Positions 46,199 to 56,564 of a stretch of 64,000 nt of DNA are shown piece by piece. Position 1 is the first letter of the stretch. Each line of letters begins with the position of its first letter. The notes below the pieces were generated by a model. That model did not search any database and was not told the DNA's origin. It was given only the letters and a program-made list of their open reading frames with translations. A program made the translations under genes and the position numbers. The stretch spans positions 5,084,001 to 5,148,000 of the forward strand of contig CP063166.1 in NCBI GenBank assembly GCA_016806145.1. Direction: 5' to 3'. Source of the DNA: Variovorax paradoxus. Lineage in GTDB: Bacteria > Pseudomonadota > Gammaproteobacteria > Burkholderiales > Burkholderiaceae_C.

Positions 46199-47500
46199 TC
46201 AGTGGCCGGTCACATAGACGAACTTGAACAGGAAGATGGCGGCGATGACCCACACCATGGCATGCACTTCCCGTGCCCGGCCGGTGAACAGCTTGAGCAC
46301 GGCATAGGTGATGAAGCCGAAGGCCAGGCCGTTGGCGATCGAGTAGGTGAAGGGCATGGCCAGCGCGGTCACGGCCGCGGGGATGACCTCGGTGGTGTCC
46401 TCCCAGTCGAGCTCGACCAGGTCGCGCAGCATCAGGCAGCCCACGAACAGCAGCGCCGGCGCGGTGGCATAGGCCGGCACCGAGCCCGCGAGCGGCGAGA
46501 TCATCAGGCAGGCCAGGAACAGCACCGCCACCACCACGGCCGTGAGGCCGGTGCGCCCGCCGGCCTGCACGCCGGCCGCGCTCTCCACGTAGGCCGTGGT
46601 GCTCGAGGTGCCGAGCAGCGAGCCCGCGAAGATCGCGCCGCTGTCGGCCAAGAGCGCCTTGTTCATGCGCTCCATCTTGCCGGGCACCAGCAGGCCGGCG
46701 CGCTTGGCCACGCCCATCAGCGTGCCGGTGGCGTCGAACATCTCGACCAGGAAGAACACCAGCACCACGTTGAGGATGCCGCCCTTGAGCGCGCTCAGGA
46801 TGTCGAGCTGCATGAAGGTGGGCGCGATCGACGGTGGCGGCGCGAACACGCCGTGGAACTTGTTGCCGCCGAAGAAGAAGGACAGCACCGTGACCGTGAC
46901 GATGCCGATCAGGATCGCGCCGCGCACCTTGAGCTTGTCGAGCACCACGATGATCAAAAAGCCCAGCGTGGCCAGCACCACCGGCGCCGAGTGCAGGTCG
47001 CCCAGCGTCACGAAGGTGGCCGGCGAGGCCGCGACCACGCCCGCGCTCTTGAGCGCGATCAGCGCGAGGAACATGCCGATGCCCACCGTGATCGCCGTCC
47101 GCAGCGACTGCGGTATGCCCTGGATGAACAGCTCGCGCAGCCCCGTGACCGTGACGATCAGGAACAGGCAGCCCGAGATGAAGACCGCGCCCAGCGCGGT
47201 CTGCCACGTGTAGCCCATGCCGAGCACCACCACGTAGGCGAAGTAGGCGTTCAGGCCCATGCCCGGCGCCATCGCGATCGGGTAGTTGGCGTACAGGCCC
47301 ATGATCAGCGTGCCCAGCGCCGCGATCAGGCAGGTGGCGACGAAGACCGCGCCCTTGGGCATGCCGGCGTCGCCGAGGATCGATGGGTTGACGAAGATGA
47401 TGTAGGCCATCGTCAGGAAGGTGGTGAGCCCCGCGATGACCTCGGTGCGCACGGTGGTGTTGTGTTCGTTGAGCTTGAACACCTTGTCGATCCAGTTCAT
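46199..47500 (-). CDS. NCS2-family purine permease (AzgA/GhxP type)
   Basis: A 433-residue secondary transporter with about 13 membrane segments. Motifs are LTTFLTMAYIIFVNPSIL, NYPIAMAPGMGLNAYFAY, and VFFLVEMFDATGTLMGVA, as in hypoxanthine/guanine/adenine permeases of the AzgA-like branch. It is downstream of the LysR gene in the same orientation. SD GGAGA lies 11 nt before the ATG. It provides direct base uptake for the XdhAB and deaminase enzymes. Confidence 0.94.
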   Translation of the reverse strand: MNWIDKVFKLNEHNTTVRTEVIAGLTTFLTMAYIIFVNPSILGDAGMPKGAVFVATCLIAALGTLIMGLYANYPIAMAPGMGLNAYFAYVVVLGMGYTWQTALGAVFISGCLFLIVTVTGLRELFIQGIPQSLRTAITVGIGMFLALIALKSAGVVAASPATFVTLGDLHSAPVVLATLGFLIIVVLDKLKVRGAILIGIVTVTVLSFFFGGNKFHGVFAPPPSIAPTFMQLDILSALKGGILNVVLVFFLVEMFDATGTLMGVAKRAGLLVPGKMERMNKALLADSGAIFAGSLLGTSSTTAYVESAAGVQAGGRTGLTAVVVAVLFLACLMISPLAGSVPAYATAPALLFVGCLMLRDLVELDWEDTTEVIPAAVTALAMPFTYSIANGLAFGFITYAVLKLFTGRAREVHAMVWVIAAIFLFKFVYVTGH

Positions 47501-47641
47501 GGGTTTCTTGTCTCCGGGATGTGTTGTCTCGTGTCGCGTCGTGCGGCGTTGTTCTGAAGAAAAAGCGGGCCGAGCCCGTCCCTGGCGCGAGCTCGCTCGC
47601 GCCTCGAGGTCCTTGGGGTTCTGGTGGGGAAGCCGGCGCCG

Positions 47642-48619
47642 TCAGGCGCCCAGGGGCGGCGGATCGCGCGCATCGCGCGCGGGCGGGGTGAGCGGGCGCA
47701 GCGAGGCCGCCACGTCCTTGATGCATTCGCGCAGCCAGCGCGCCGAACTCGACGAGTGGGTGCGCTCGTGCCAGAGCTGGTAGTACATGAGCCGCGGCAG
47801 CGCCACCGGGCAGTCGAGGATCTTCAGCGGCAGCCGCGCGGCGAAGCGCTCGCAGTACTGGCGGCCGGTGGTCAGCACCAGCAGGCTCGAGGCCACCATG
47901 TCGGGGATCAGCCCGAAGTGCGCGCAGCGTGCCGTGATGTTGCGCTGGCGCCCGAGCTCGTCGAGCATCTGGTCGATGATGCCGCGCCCGCCCGGGTGCA
48001 TGGGCGTGGGCGCGATGTGCTCGGCCTGCAGCCAGGTCTCGAGGTCCCAGCCGCGGCGCACCGCGGGATGGTCCTGGTTCACCAGCGACACCACCTCGTC
48101 ACCGAACAGGCGTGCCATGTGCAGGTCCTCGGGGGGCTTGAGCCAGTTGCCGATCACCACGTCGACCTGCCCCAGCGACAGGTGGCCGTGGTAGTCGGAG
48201 TCGGGCGACAGCGGATGGATCTCGATGTGGCACAGCGGCGCCTCGCGCTTGACCTGCGCCACCAGCATGGGCAGGAAGATCGGGTCCATGTAGTCGCTGG
48301 CCGCGATGCGGAAGGTGGTGCTGGCCGATTGCGGGTCGAAGCCGCGCGCATCGGAGAACAGCATCTCGGCCGCGCGCAGGATGCTCGCGGCCGGCTCGAT
48401 CATGCGCAGCCCCGCATCGGTGGGCACCATGCCCGAGCCCGAGCGCACCAGCAGCGGATCGCCCGAGAGCTCGCGCAGCCGCTTGAGCGCGGCCGACACC
48501 GCCGGCTGGTACATCCCGAGCCGGATCGCGGCGCGCGAGACGCTGCGATCGGTCAGCACGGTGTGCAGCACCCGGATCAGGTGAAGGTCGATCTTGTCGA
48601 AAAGCGCCTGGTCTCTCAT
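47642..48619 (-). CDS. LysR-family regulator of the purine island
   Basis: A 325-residue LysR protein: HTH VLTDRSVSRAAIRLGMYQPAVSAALKRLREL, then the effector domain. The ATG at 48619 was preferred over a TTG 12 nt upstream. It sits between xdhB and the NCS2 gene, same strand, so it is a cluster member and the likely regulator of xdhAB and the transporters. The candidate binding region upstream of xdhA is described separately. Confidence 0.9.
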   Translation of the reverse strand: MRDQALFDKIDLHLIRVLHTVLTDRSVSRAAIRLGMYQPAVSAALKRLRELSGDPLLVRSGSGMVPTDAGLRMIEPAASILRAAEMLFSDARGFDPQSASTTFRIAASDYMDPIFLPMLVAQVKREAPLCHIEIHPLSPDSDYHGHLSLGQVDVVIGNWLKPPEDLHMARLFGDEVVSLVNQDHPAVRRGWDLETWLQAEHIAPTPMHPGGRGIIDQMLDELGRQRNITARCAHFGLIPDMVASSLLVLTTGRQYCERFAARLPLKILDCPVALPRLMYYQLWHERTHSSSSARWLRECIKDVAASLRPLTPPARDARDPPPLGA

Positions 48620-48681
48620 GGCCGCCCGCAAGGAAGTGGTCGATGCGAGGCGTTATACAGCCGGGGAGCGGGATCGGACAG

Positions 48682-48793
48682 CCGGACGCAGAGGACGCGA
48701 AGGATCCGCGAAGGACGCAAAAGGAAGACATGGCAATGTTCAATCTGGCTTCTTCTGCGTTCTTTGCGAAATCTTCGCGTCCTCTGCGTCCGG
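48682..48793. repeat. 112-bp palindromic element, family A copy 2
   Basis: The ends (48682-48702 and 48773-48793) are perfect 21-bp inverted repeats of CCGGACGCAGAGGACGCG plus AAG. The inner arms pair imperfectly. It begins 19 nt downstream of the xdhB stop and lies before the LysR gene. Copy 1 is at 6761-6870, in a different operon with the same spacing from a stop codon. Confidence 0.9.
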
Positions 48794-48812
48794 AAATCCG
48801 TGTTCTCGGCGC

Positions 48813-51272
48813 TCATTCCACCTGCGATGGCATCACGGCCGTCACGGCGCGCAGGATCGACTCGCTCGTGGCGGGCGCGCGCAGCGGCGGATCGACGCGG
48901 TGGCCGCCCGCGGCCGACACGGCGTCGCGGATCGCGAAGAAGACCGAGAACGGCAGCAGCAGCGGCGGCTCGCCCACGGCCTTGCTGCGGTGGATCGAGT
49001 CCTCGAAGTTCTGGCCCTCGAACAGCCGCACGTTGAACACCGGCGGGCAGTCGTTGGCGGTCGGGATCTTGTAGGTGCTGGGCGCGTGGGTCGTGAGCTT
49101 GCCGCTCTGCGGATGCCACACCAGCTCCTCGGTCGTGAGCCAGCCCATGCCCTGGATGAAGGCGCCCTCGACCTGGCCGATGTCGACCGCCGGGTTCAGC
49201 GACTTGCCCGCATCGTGCAGGATGTCGGCGCGCAGCAGCTTCCATTCGCCGGTCAGCGTGTCGACGATCACCTCGCTGACCGCCGCGCCGTAGGCGTAGT
49301 AGTAGAACGGGCGGCCCTGCATCTTGTCCTTGTCCCAGCTCAGGCCGGGCGTGGCGTAGAAGCCGTCGGACCACAGCTGCTTGCGGTCGAGGTAGGCCTC
49401 GCCCACCACCGTGCTGAAGGCCAGCGTGCGGCCGTTGACCTCGACCTTGTCGTTGGCGAAGCGCACCGCGCCGGGCTCGCCGCCATGGCGCTCGGCCGCG
49501 CTCTGCGCCAGCCGCTCGCGGATCTGGCGCGCGGCGTCCTGCGCGGCCTTGCCGTTGAGGTCGGCGCCGGTCGAGGCCGCCGTGGCCGAGGTGTTCGCGA
49601 CCTTGGTCGTGTCGGTGGCCGTGACGCGCACGCGCTCGAAGCTCACGCCGAGCTCGTGCGCCACCACCTGCGCCACCTTGGTGTTCAGGCCCTGGCCCAT
49701 CTCGGTGCCGCCGTGGTTCACGAGGATCGAGCCGTCGGTGTAGACGTGCACCAGCGCGCCGGCCTGGTTGAAGTGCTTGACGTTGAACGAGATGCCGAAC
49801 TTCAGCGGCGCCAGCGCCAGCCCGCGCTTGAGCACCGGGCTCGCGGCATTGAAGCCGGCGATCTCCTCGCGCCGCGCGCGGTAGTCGCTCGTGGCCTCGA
49901 GCTCGGCCACCAGCTCGTGCACGATGTTGTCGGTCACGGTCTGGCGGTAGGGCGTCACGTTGTTCTCGCCCTTGCCGTAGAAGTTGACGCGCCGCACGTC
50001 GAGCGGATCGCGGCCCAGCGCGCGCGCCACCGAGTCCATGATGTTCTCGATCGCGATCGCGCCCTGCGGGCCGCCGAAGCCGCGGAAGGCCGTGTTGCTC
50101 TGCGTGTTGGTCTTGCCCGAGTAGCCGTGCATGCTGACGTTGGGCAGCCAGTAGGCGTTGTCGAAGTGGCACAGCGCGCGCGTCATCACCGGGCCCGACA
50201 GGTCGGCCGAATGGCCGGCGCGCGAGACCATGGTGATCTCGGCGCCGAGCAGGCGGCCCTCGTCGTCGTAGCCCACCTCGTACTCGTACCAGAAGCAGTG
50301 GCGCCGGCCCGTGACCATGAAGTCGTCGTCGCGGTCCAGCCGCAGCTTGACCGGGCGGCGCAGCTTGCTCGCGGCCACCGCGGCCACGCAGGCGAACAGC
50401 GCCGACTGCGATTCCTTGCCGCCGAAGCCGCCGCCCATGCGCCGGCACTCGACGTGCACCTCGTTCGACTGCAGGTGCATCGCGTGCGCGACCAGGTGCT
50501 GCATCTCGCTCGGGTGCTGGGTCGAGCAGTGGATGTGCAGCGCGCCGCCCTCCTTCGGGATCGCGTAGCTGATCTGGCCCTCGAGGTAGAACTGCTCCTG
50601 CCCGCCGACGTCGAGCGTTGCCTTGTGGCGGTGCGGCGCGGCCGCGATGGCGGCGCGCACCGCGGCCTCGTCGCCGCCGTTGGCGGCACCGCCGCTGCGC
50701 ACGATGTGCATCGGCGGCACCACGTACTGGCCGCGCGCATGCGCGTCCTGCGGCGTGAGCACCGGCGGCTGCGCCTCGATGGTCAGCGCGTCCTTGGCGC
50801 GCGCGGCGGCGCGGCGCGCGGCGTCGCGGGTGCGCGCGATCACGGCGAACACCGGCTGGCCCAGGTAGCGGATCTCGCCGCCGTCCTTGAGCGACAGCAG
50901 GATCGGGTCGTCGTGGATGATCGAGCCGCAGTCGTTGGTGCCGGGGATGTCGTCGGCCGTGAGCACCGACACCACGCCCGGCATGGCGCGGATGGCGTCG
51001 AGCGACAGCGCCGTGACGCGCCCGTTGGCCGCGGGCGACAGGCCCAGCGCGCAGTGCAGGGTGCCGGCGATCTCGGGGATGTCGTCGATGTAGGTGGCCT
51101 CGCCGGCCACGTGCAGGTGCGCCGATTCGTGCGGGCGGCTGATGCCCACGCGCGCGCCCTGGTCGTGGGCGAGCGCCTCGGCACCCTGGTCGATGCGGGC
51201 GGCGGTGTTCTTCAGGTAGTCGGCAAAGGCCTCTGCGGGTTGCAGCAGGCGGGCATCGAGGGGCTTGTTCAT
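48813..51272 (-). CDS. xdhB: Xanthine dehydrogenase molybdopterin subunit XdhB
   Basis: An 819-residue subunit that hydroxylates hypoxanthine and xanthine to urate. The Moco-binding motifs are present: GGGFGGKE, FRGFGGPQG, HGGTEMGQG, and the active-site glutamate segment KAVGEPPLLLPFSVFFAIRDAV. SD AAGGAG is 9 nt before the ATG at 51272 and directly follows the 265-bp palindromic element. It pairs with XdhA upstream; no xdhC chaperone gene follows in this window. Confidence 0.97.
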   Translation of the reverse strand: MNKPLDARLLQPAEAFADYLKNTAARIDQGAEALAHDQGARVGISRPHESAHLHVAGEATYIDDIPEIAGTLHCALGLSPAANGRVTALSLDAIRAMPGVVSVLTADDIPGTNDCGSIIHDDPILLSLKDGGEIRYLGQPVFAVIARTRDAARRAAARAKDALTIEAQPPVLTPQDAHARGQYVVPPMHIVRSGGAANGGDEAAVRAAIAAAPHRHKATLDVGGQEQFYLEGQISYAIPKEGGALHIHCSTQHPSEMQHLVAHAMHLQSNEVHVECRRMGGGFGGKESQSALFACVAAVAASKLRRPVKLRLDRDDDFMVTGRRHCFWYEYEVGYDDEGRLLGAEITMVSRAGHSADLSGPVMTRALCHFDNAYWLPNVSMHGYSGKTNTQSNTAFRGFGGPQGAIAIENIMDSVARALGRDPLDVRRVNFYGKGENNVTPYRQTVTDNIVHELVAELEATSDYRARREEIAGFNAASPVLKRGLALAPLKFGISFNVKHFNQAGALVHVYTDGSILVNHGGTEMGQGLNTKVAQVVAHELGVSFERVRVTATDTTKVANTSATAASTGADLNGKAAQDAARQIRERLAQSAAERHGGEPGAVRFANDKVEVNGRTLAFSTVVGEAYLDRKQLWSDGFYATPGLSWDKDKMQGRPFYYYAYGAAVSEVIVDTLTGEWKLLRADILHDAGKSLNPAVDIGQVEGAFIQGMGWLTTEELVWHPQSGKLTTHAPSTYKIPTANDCPPVFNVRLFEGQNFEDSIHRSKAVGEPPLLLPFSVFFAIRDAVSAAGGHRVDPPLRAPATSESILRAVTAVMPSQVE

Positions 51273-51288
51273 GGTCTCAGACTCCTTG

Positions 51289-51553
51289 GAACGTGTTCAT
51301 GATCTTTTCATGGCGCCCGCGAGGCAGCAAAGCGTCGCAATCTAGGCGCGCGCCGCCGTCCAGGCTGATGCCTGGACAAGGTGCGCAACGACGAGTGCGG
51401 CGCTTTGCTGCCTCGCCCGAAGGGTTGCCCCGCAAAGCTGGCATCTGCGGCGTTGCAAATGCTCGCCGGGCCACCAGCCCGGCTGCGCTTTGCGCCTTGC
51501 ACCTGCCAGCTTTGCGGGGCAACGGGCGCCATGAAAAGATCATGAACACGTTC
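51289..51553. repeat. 265-bp element with 31-bp terminal inverted repeats and two internal hairpins (family C)
   Basis: The ends 51289-51319 and 51523-51553 are perfect 31-bp inverted repeats (starting GAACGTGTTCATGATCTTTT). Inside are a 16-bp perfect hairpin (51319-51334 with 51401-51416) and a 20-bp perfect hairpin (51424-51443 with 51504-51523). It fills nearly the whole xdhA-xdhB gap; the xdhA TAA abuts the left end and the xdhB SD abuts the right end. Features of a non-autonomous mobile element; no target duplication visible. Confidence 0.9.
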
Positions 51554-53197
<1,644 letters not shown>

Positions 53198-53262
53198 GCT
53201 GTCGTGCTCGTGGGGTGGCGCGTGGTGGCCAGGCCTGGACGTTAGCGGCTTGCGCCGCCGCA

Positions 53263-53307
53263 CGCATACCGTGGTGCCCATATTGCGTATGCAGGGCCCG
53301 GTATGCG
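53263..53307. promoter_or_regulatory. CGCATACC/GGTATGCG inverted repeat upstream of xdhA
   Basis: CGCATACC (53263-53270) and GGTATGCG (53300-53307) are perfect 8-bp arms with a third half-site GCGTATGC at 53285-53292 between them. The region is 66-110 nt upstream of the xdhA start. Fits a LysR-type array of half-sites; regulator not proven. Confidence 0.4.
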
Positions 53308-53397
53308 ACGTACGGGGAAACCCTGGATTCGCGGCAATTCTCGTGCCATGGGGGCCCGGGCGCCATGGCCGCGCCGAAAAACGAGCCTTGCGCCCGC

Positions 53398-54708
53398 TCA
53401 ACCGCCGGTGCCGTGCACCAGCCGTTCGAACACGTCCTGCGACCCCATCTGCCCGCCCTTGAGCATGATCTCGACCCCGTCGAGCCCCGGCGCCTCGCTG
53501 TGCAGCCGGCACAGCGCGGTGCCGGGCGCGAGTTGCGCGAGGTAGGACAGCCCCCAGGCGTCGAGCGCGCCCACGGCGAGGCTGGAGGTGTCGCCGCCGG
53601 CCACGCCCACGCGCGACAGCGGCACGGCCGCGAGCACGCGCGCCAGCAGTTCGCCGCCGGCCTCGGCCAGCGCGCGCGCGGGCACGCGGGTGTGGCCGGC
53701 GCGCGCGGCCTCGGTGGCGGTGCAGGCCAGCACATGGGCGCCGGTCGAGAGCCGGTCGGCCAACTCGCGCGCGGACTGCGCCAGGTGATCGGAATGGGGG
53801 TCGACCAGCCGCGCCGCGTCGAGCCAGACGACCTCGAAGGACCGCGCGGCCGCCACCTGCCGTGCCGTGACCGGCGAGAGGCTGCCGGCCAGCACGAACA
53901 CCGGGCCGCGCGCGGGCGCCACGGCGGCCGGCGCCGCGGGCGCCTGCGCCAGCCGCGGCGCGAAGGCCTGCACCACGCTGCTCGGGCCGACGGCCAAAAG
54001 CGGCGCTTCGGCGGTGGCGAGCGGCCACAGCGCCGCGCCGATGGCCTCGAGGTCCTCGGGCCGCGCGACGTCGAACAGCACGGCCTCGGGCCGCTGGTCC
54101 AGCACGGCGGCCAGCGCCTCGCCCGTCGCGGCATGGCGCGGATACGGCAGCAGCGCGGTCTCGCCCAGGCCCTGCGCCTGAAGGTGCAGCCGCAGGTCCG
54201 ATTCGCGCATCGGCGTGACCGGATGGCGGCTCATGGTCGGATGGCGGTCGATGCGGTGCACCGTGCCGCCGCTGCCGGCCGCGGCGAACAGGTGGCCGAA
54301 CAGGCAGTAGCGCTCGAGGTTCGGCTGGCCGCCGACGATCGCGGTCCAGGGCTGGCCCGCGGCGGGGCGCAGCGCCTCGATGGCGACGGCGATGTTGCCG
54401 ACACCGGGCGCGCTGTCGAAGGTGGAGCAGGTCTTGTAGTGCAGCACGCGCGCGCCGAGTCCGGCCATCAGCCGCGCGACCGGCGCGAGCTCGGCACGCA
54501 TCGCGTCCGGCGCCATCGAGCGCGCCGCGCCCGCGATGCCGAGGCAGTCGAGCGGGCCGGCGCGCGCGAGCAGCGCCTCGTCGGGCACGCGCAGGAACAG
54601 CAAGGTGCGCAGCCCGGCACGCGCCGCGGTGGCGAGCGTGTCGGTGGCGCCGGTGAAGTCGTCGCCGTAGTAGGCGAGCGGCACGGGCGTGCTCGCTGCC
54701 ACGCTCAT
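53398..54708 (-). CDS. DUF1537 four-carbon acid sugar kinase (OiaK/OtnK-like)
   Basis: A 436-residue kinase. The N-terminal sugar-binding domain begins AYYGDDFTGATDTLATAARAG, the family signature; the C-terminal nucleotide domain has VAGGDTSSLAVGAL and LKGGQMGSQDVFERL. DUF1537 enzymes phosphorylate sugar acids such as threonate, erythronate, 2-oxo-tetronates or 3-oxo-isoapionate. Its ATG overlaps the RuBisCO-like stop by 4 nt. In known apiose pathways OiaK supplies the substrate of an RLP, so this pair is likely consecutive in a pathway. The exact sugar acid is inferred only. Confidence 0.92.
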   Translation of the reverse strand: MSVAASTPVPLAYYGDDFTGATDTLATAARAGLRTLLFLRVPDEALLARAGPLDCLGIAGAARSMAPDAMRAELAPVARLMAGLGARVLHYKTCSTFDSAPGVGNIAVAIEALRPAAGQPWTAIVGGQPNLERYCLFGHLFAAAGSGGTVHRIDRHPTMSRHPVTPMRESDLRLHLQAQGLGETALLPYPRHAATGEALAAVLDQRPEAVLFDVARPEDLEAIGAALWPLATAEAPLLAVGPSSVVQAFAPRLAQAPAAPAAVAPARGPVFVLAGSLSPVTARQVAAARSFEVVWLDAARLVDPHSDHLAQSARELADRLSTGAHVLACTATEAARAGHTRVPARALAEAGGELLARVLAAVPLSRVGVAGGDTSSLAVGALDAWGLSYLAQLAPGTALCRLHSEAPGLDGVEIMLKGGQMGSQDVFERLVHGTGG

Positions 54709-55994
54709 TTGGCGCCGAAGAAGGCCAGCGCCTGCGCCAGCTCCGGCGCCTCGCGCGCGGCCTCGGCCACCGGCACGCCCGCGCGCGCCGCGGCCCAGGC
54801 CTGGCGAATGCTCGCCACGCCCGCGGCCGCGCCGCCCGGATGGGCCAGGATGCCGCCGCCCGACATGAACAGCAGGTCGTCGCTGCCGACCGCGGCCCAG
54901 GTCGGCGCCACGGTGCCGGCCCACTGGCCCGAGGAGAAGGCGGGCATCACGCGATCATCGAAAGCCCCCTCGCCCGCCACCAGCGGCGCCAGGCAATCGC
55001 GCGCCGACTCGATCACTTCCTCGTCGGGCTGCGAGAACTTGCCCTGCAGCCCGTGCACGTGCATGTGGTCGACGCCGGCCAGCCGCCACAACGCCTGGTA
55101 GGCCTGGAACGAGATGCCCAGCAGCGGATGGCGCGACAGCGCGCCGTAGCCGTTGCGGTGGCCGTGCAGTGCCAGCGGCGTGTGGCGCCGCAGCGTCTGG
55201 ATGCCCGAATGGCCGCACCAGTTGAGGCTGGCCATCACGCAGCTGCCGCCCTCGCGCTCGACCAGGTCGGCATGGCGCTTCATGGCGTCGGTCTCGTCGG
55301 TGATGTTGAAGGCCACCATCACCTGCTTGCCGGTGCGCTGCGCATGGTCGCGCACCACCGCCATCACGGCCGGCACGCGCTCGGCCAGCGGTGCATGCAG
55401 CGGATCGGCCGAGACCTCGTCGTCCTTGATGAAGTCCACGCCGGCGGCGCACAGCCGCGCCACCAGCTCGGCGGTCTGCGCGGCCGAGAAGCCGACGTTG
55501 GGCTTGATGATGGTGCCCACCAGCGCGCCCGTTTCCACGCCGGTGGCGCGGCGGGTGCCGGCCACGCCGTGGCTCGGCCGCTCGAACTGCGCGCGGTAGG
55601 CCGCGGGCAGCTGCAGCGATTCGAGCCGCAGCCCCGTGACCTCGCCGAGGTCGTAGAGGTTGCCCGCGACCGTGGCCGCCAGCGTCGGCAGGTTGGCGCC
55701 GATGTTGGCGACGGGAAAGGAGATGTCGACCAGCGCGCGCCGCCACGGCCCGCGCCGGCCCTGGCGCTCGAGCAGCGCATTGGGCAGGCTGGGCGCCGCG
55801 GCCGGCTCGAGTTCGGCGATGGCCTCGACGGTGGCGCGCGCCCGCGCGCGCAGGTCGTCGGTCTCGCCCTCGACGCGCGTGAAGGTGCCGCACGACTGCT
55901 CGCCCGCCATCACCTCGGCCACCGCGGCCGGCTCGAGCGGCGTCTCGATGCGGTAGCGCGCGCGGATGCGCTGTTCTGCCTGCGCCATCGTCAT
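54705..55994 (-). CDS. Form-IV RuBisCO-like protein (OiaX/OiaT-like)
   Basis: A 429-residue RuBisCO-fold protein. Counting from the ATG at 55994: K164 in TIIKPNVGF (position of RuBisCO K175; K177 is replaced by Asn), the carbamylatable lysine K190 with D192 and E193 (FIKDDEVSADP), HGHR at 277-280, K319 (position of loop-6 K334), and SGGG at 378-381. H298 is replaced by Tyr. Carboxylation is therefore unlikely, but metal-dependent enolisation/decarboxylation is plausible. The VOC stop and this ATG share one base. Together with the DUF1537 kinase the family match favours 3-oxo-isoapionate-4-phosphate chemistry. Confidence 0.93.
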   Translation of the reverse strand: MTMAQAEQRIRARYRIETPLEPAAVAEVMAGEQSCGTFTRVEGETDDLRARARATVEAIAELEPAAAPSLPNALLERQGRRGPWRRALVDISFPVANIGANLPTLAATVAGNLYDLGEVTGLRLESLQLPAAYRAQFERPSHGVAGTRRATGVETGALVGTIIKPNVGFSAAQTAELVARLCAAGVDFIKDDEVSADPLHAPLAERVPAVMAVVRDHAQRTGKQVMVAFNITDETDAMKRHADLVEREGGSCVMASLNWCGHSGIQTLRRHTPLALHGHRNGYGALSRHPLLGISFQAYQALWRLAGVDHMHVHGLQGKFSQPDEEVIESARDCLAPLVAGEGAFDDRVMPAFSSGQWAGTVAPTWAAVGSDDLLFMSGGGILAHPGGAAAGVASIRQAWAAARAGVPVAEAAREAPELAQALAFFGAK

Positions 55995-56533
55995 CAGAGC
56001 TTCGACAGGTCGGGGAAGGGCCGCACCGGCTCGCTGCCGTCCCAGCCTTCGGAGGCCGCGCGGATCAGGTCGAACATCTTTCCCTTCGGCCCGGCCACTT
56101 CCGACAGCTCGATCACGGTGCCCGGGTGGTATTCGGTGTCGAAGTAGATGAAGCGGCCGCGCTCGCCCACCTCGCCGCTCATCACCGGCTTGAAGCCCTG
56201 CGCCGTGAGGCGCGCGAGGTCGGCGTCGTAGTCGGCGGTCCAGTAGGCCACGTGCTGCAGGCCGGTGCGGCCCGCGCGCAGGAAGTCGCGGTACATCGAG
56301 GGCACGTCGTTGCGGGTCTGGATCAGCTCGACCTGCACATAGCCCGAGTTGGCCAGCGCCACCGAGTTGTGCGGCTCGTGCGCCTCGCCGTTGTAGCGGT
56401 AGTTGCGGATCGGCACCTTGGGGTTGTAGAACCAGGGACCGACGCCGAGCTCGCGGCTCCAGTAGTCCATGGCGGCCTCGATGTCGGGCACCACGTAGCC
56501 CAGTTGGCGGATCTCGCCGAGGAATCGACTCAT
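55994..56533 (-). CDS. VOC-superfamily protein (glyoxalase/epimerase-like)
   Basis: A 179-residue vicinal-oxygen-chelate protein with two beta-alpha-beta-beta-beta modules: LGYVVPDIEAAMDYWSRELG and LQHVAYWTADYDADLARL. Metal-binding candidates are the His in LQHVAYW and the Glu in GTVIELSE. Such enzymes act as epimerases, lyases or dioxygenases through a metal. It sits between the TRAP permease and the RLP in an operon with overlapping stops and starts. This VOC is not a member of the apiose modules I know, so it may define a variant step. Confidence 0.88.
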   Translation of the reverse strand: MSRFLGEIRQLGYVVPDIEAAMDYWSRELGVGPWFYNPKVPIRNYRYNGEAHEPHNSVALANSGYVQVELIQTRNDVPSMYRDFLRAGRTGLQHVAYWTADYDADLARLTAQGFKPVMSGEVGERGRFIYFDTEYHPGTVIELSEVAGPKGKMFDLIRAASEGWDGSEPVRPFPDLSKL

Positions 56534-56564
56534 TTTCTTGCGCGCTCCGTTGTGCGTGTTGTTG

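Noticed and set aside
51277..51549. 90-codon minus-strand ORF inside the xdhA-xdhB gap
   Set aside because: Lies wholly in the 265-bp palindromic element; the inverted ends encode similar peptides on both strands, which is a by-product of the repeat.
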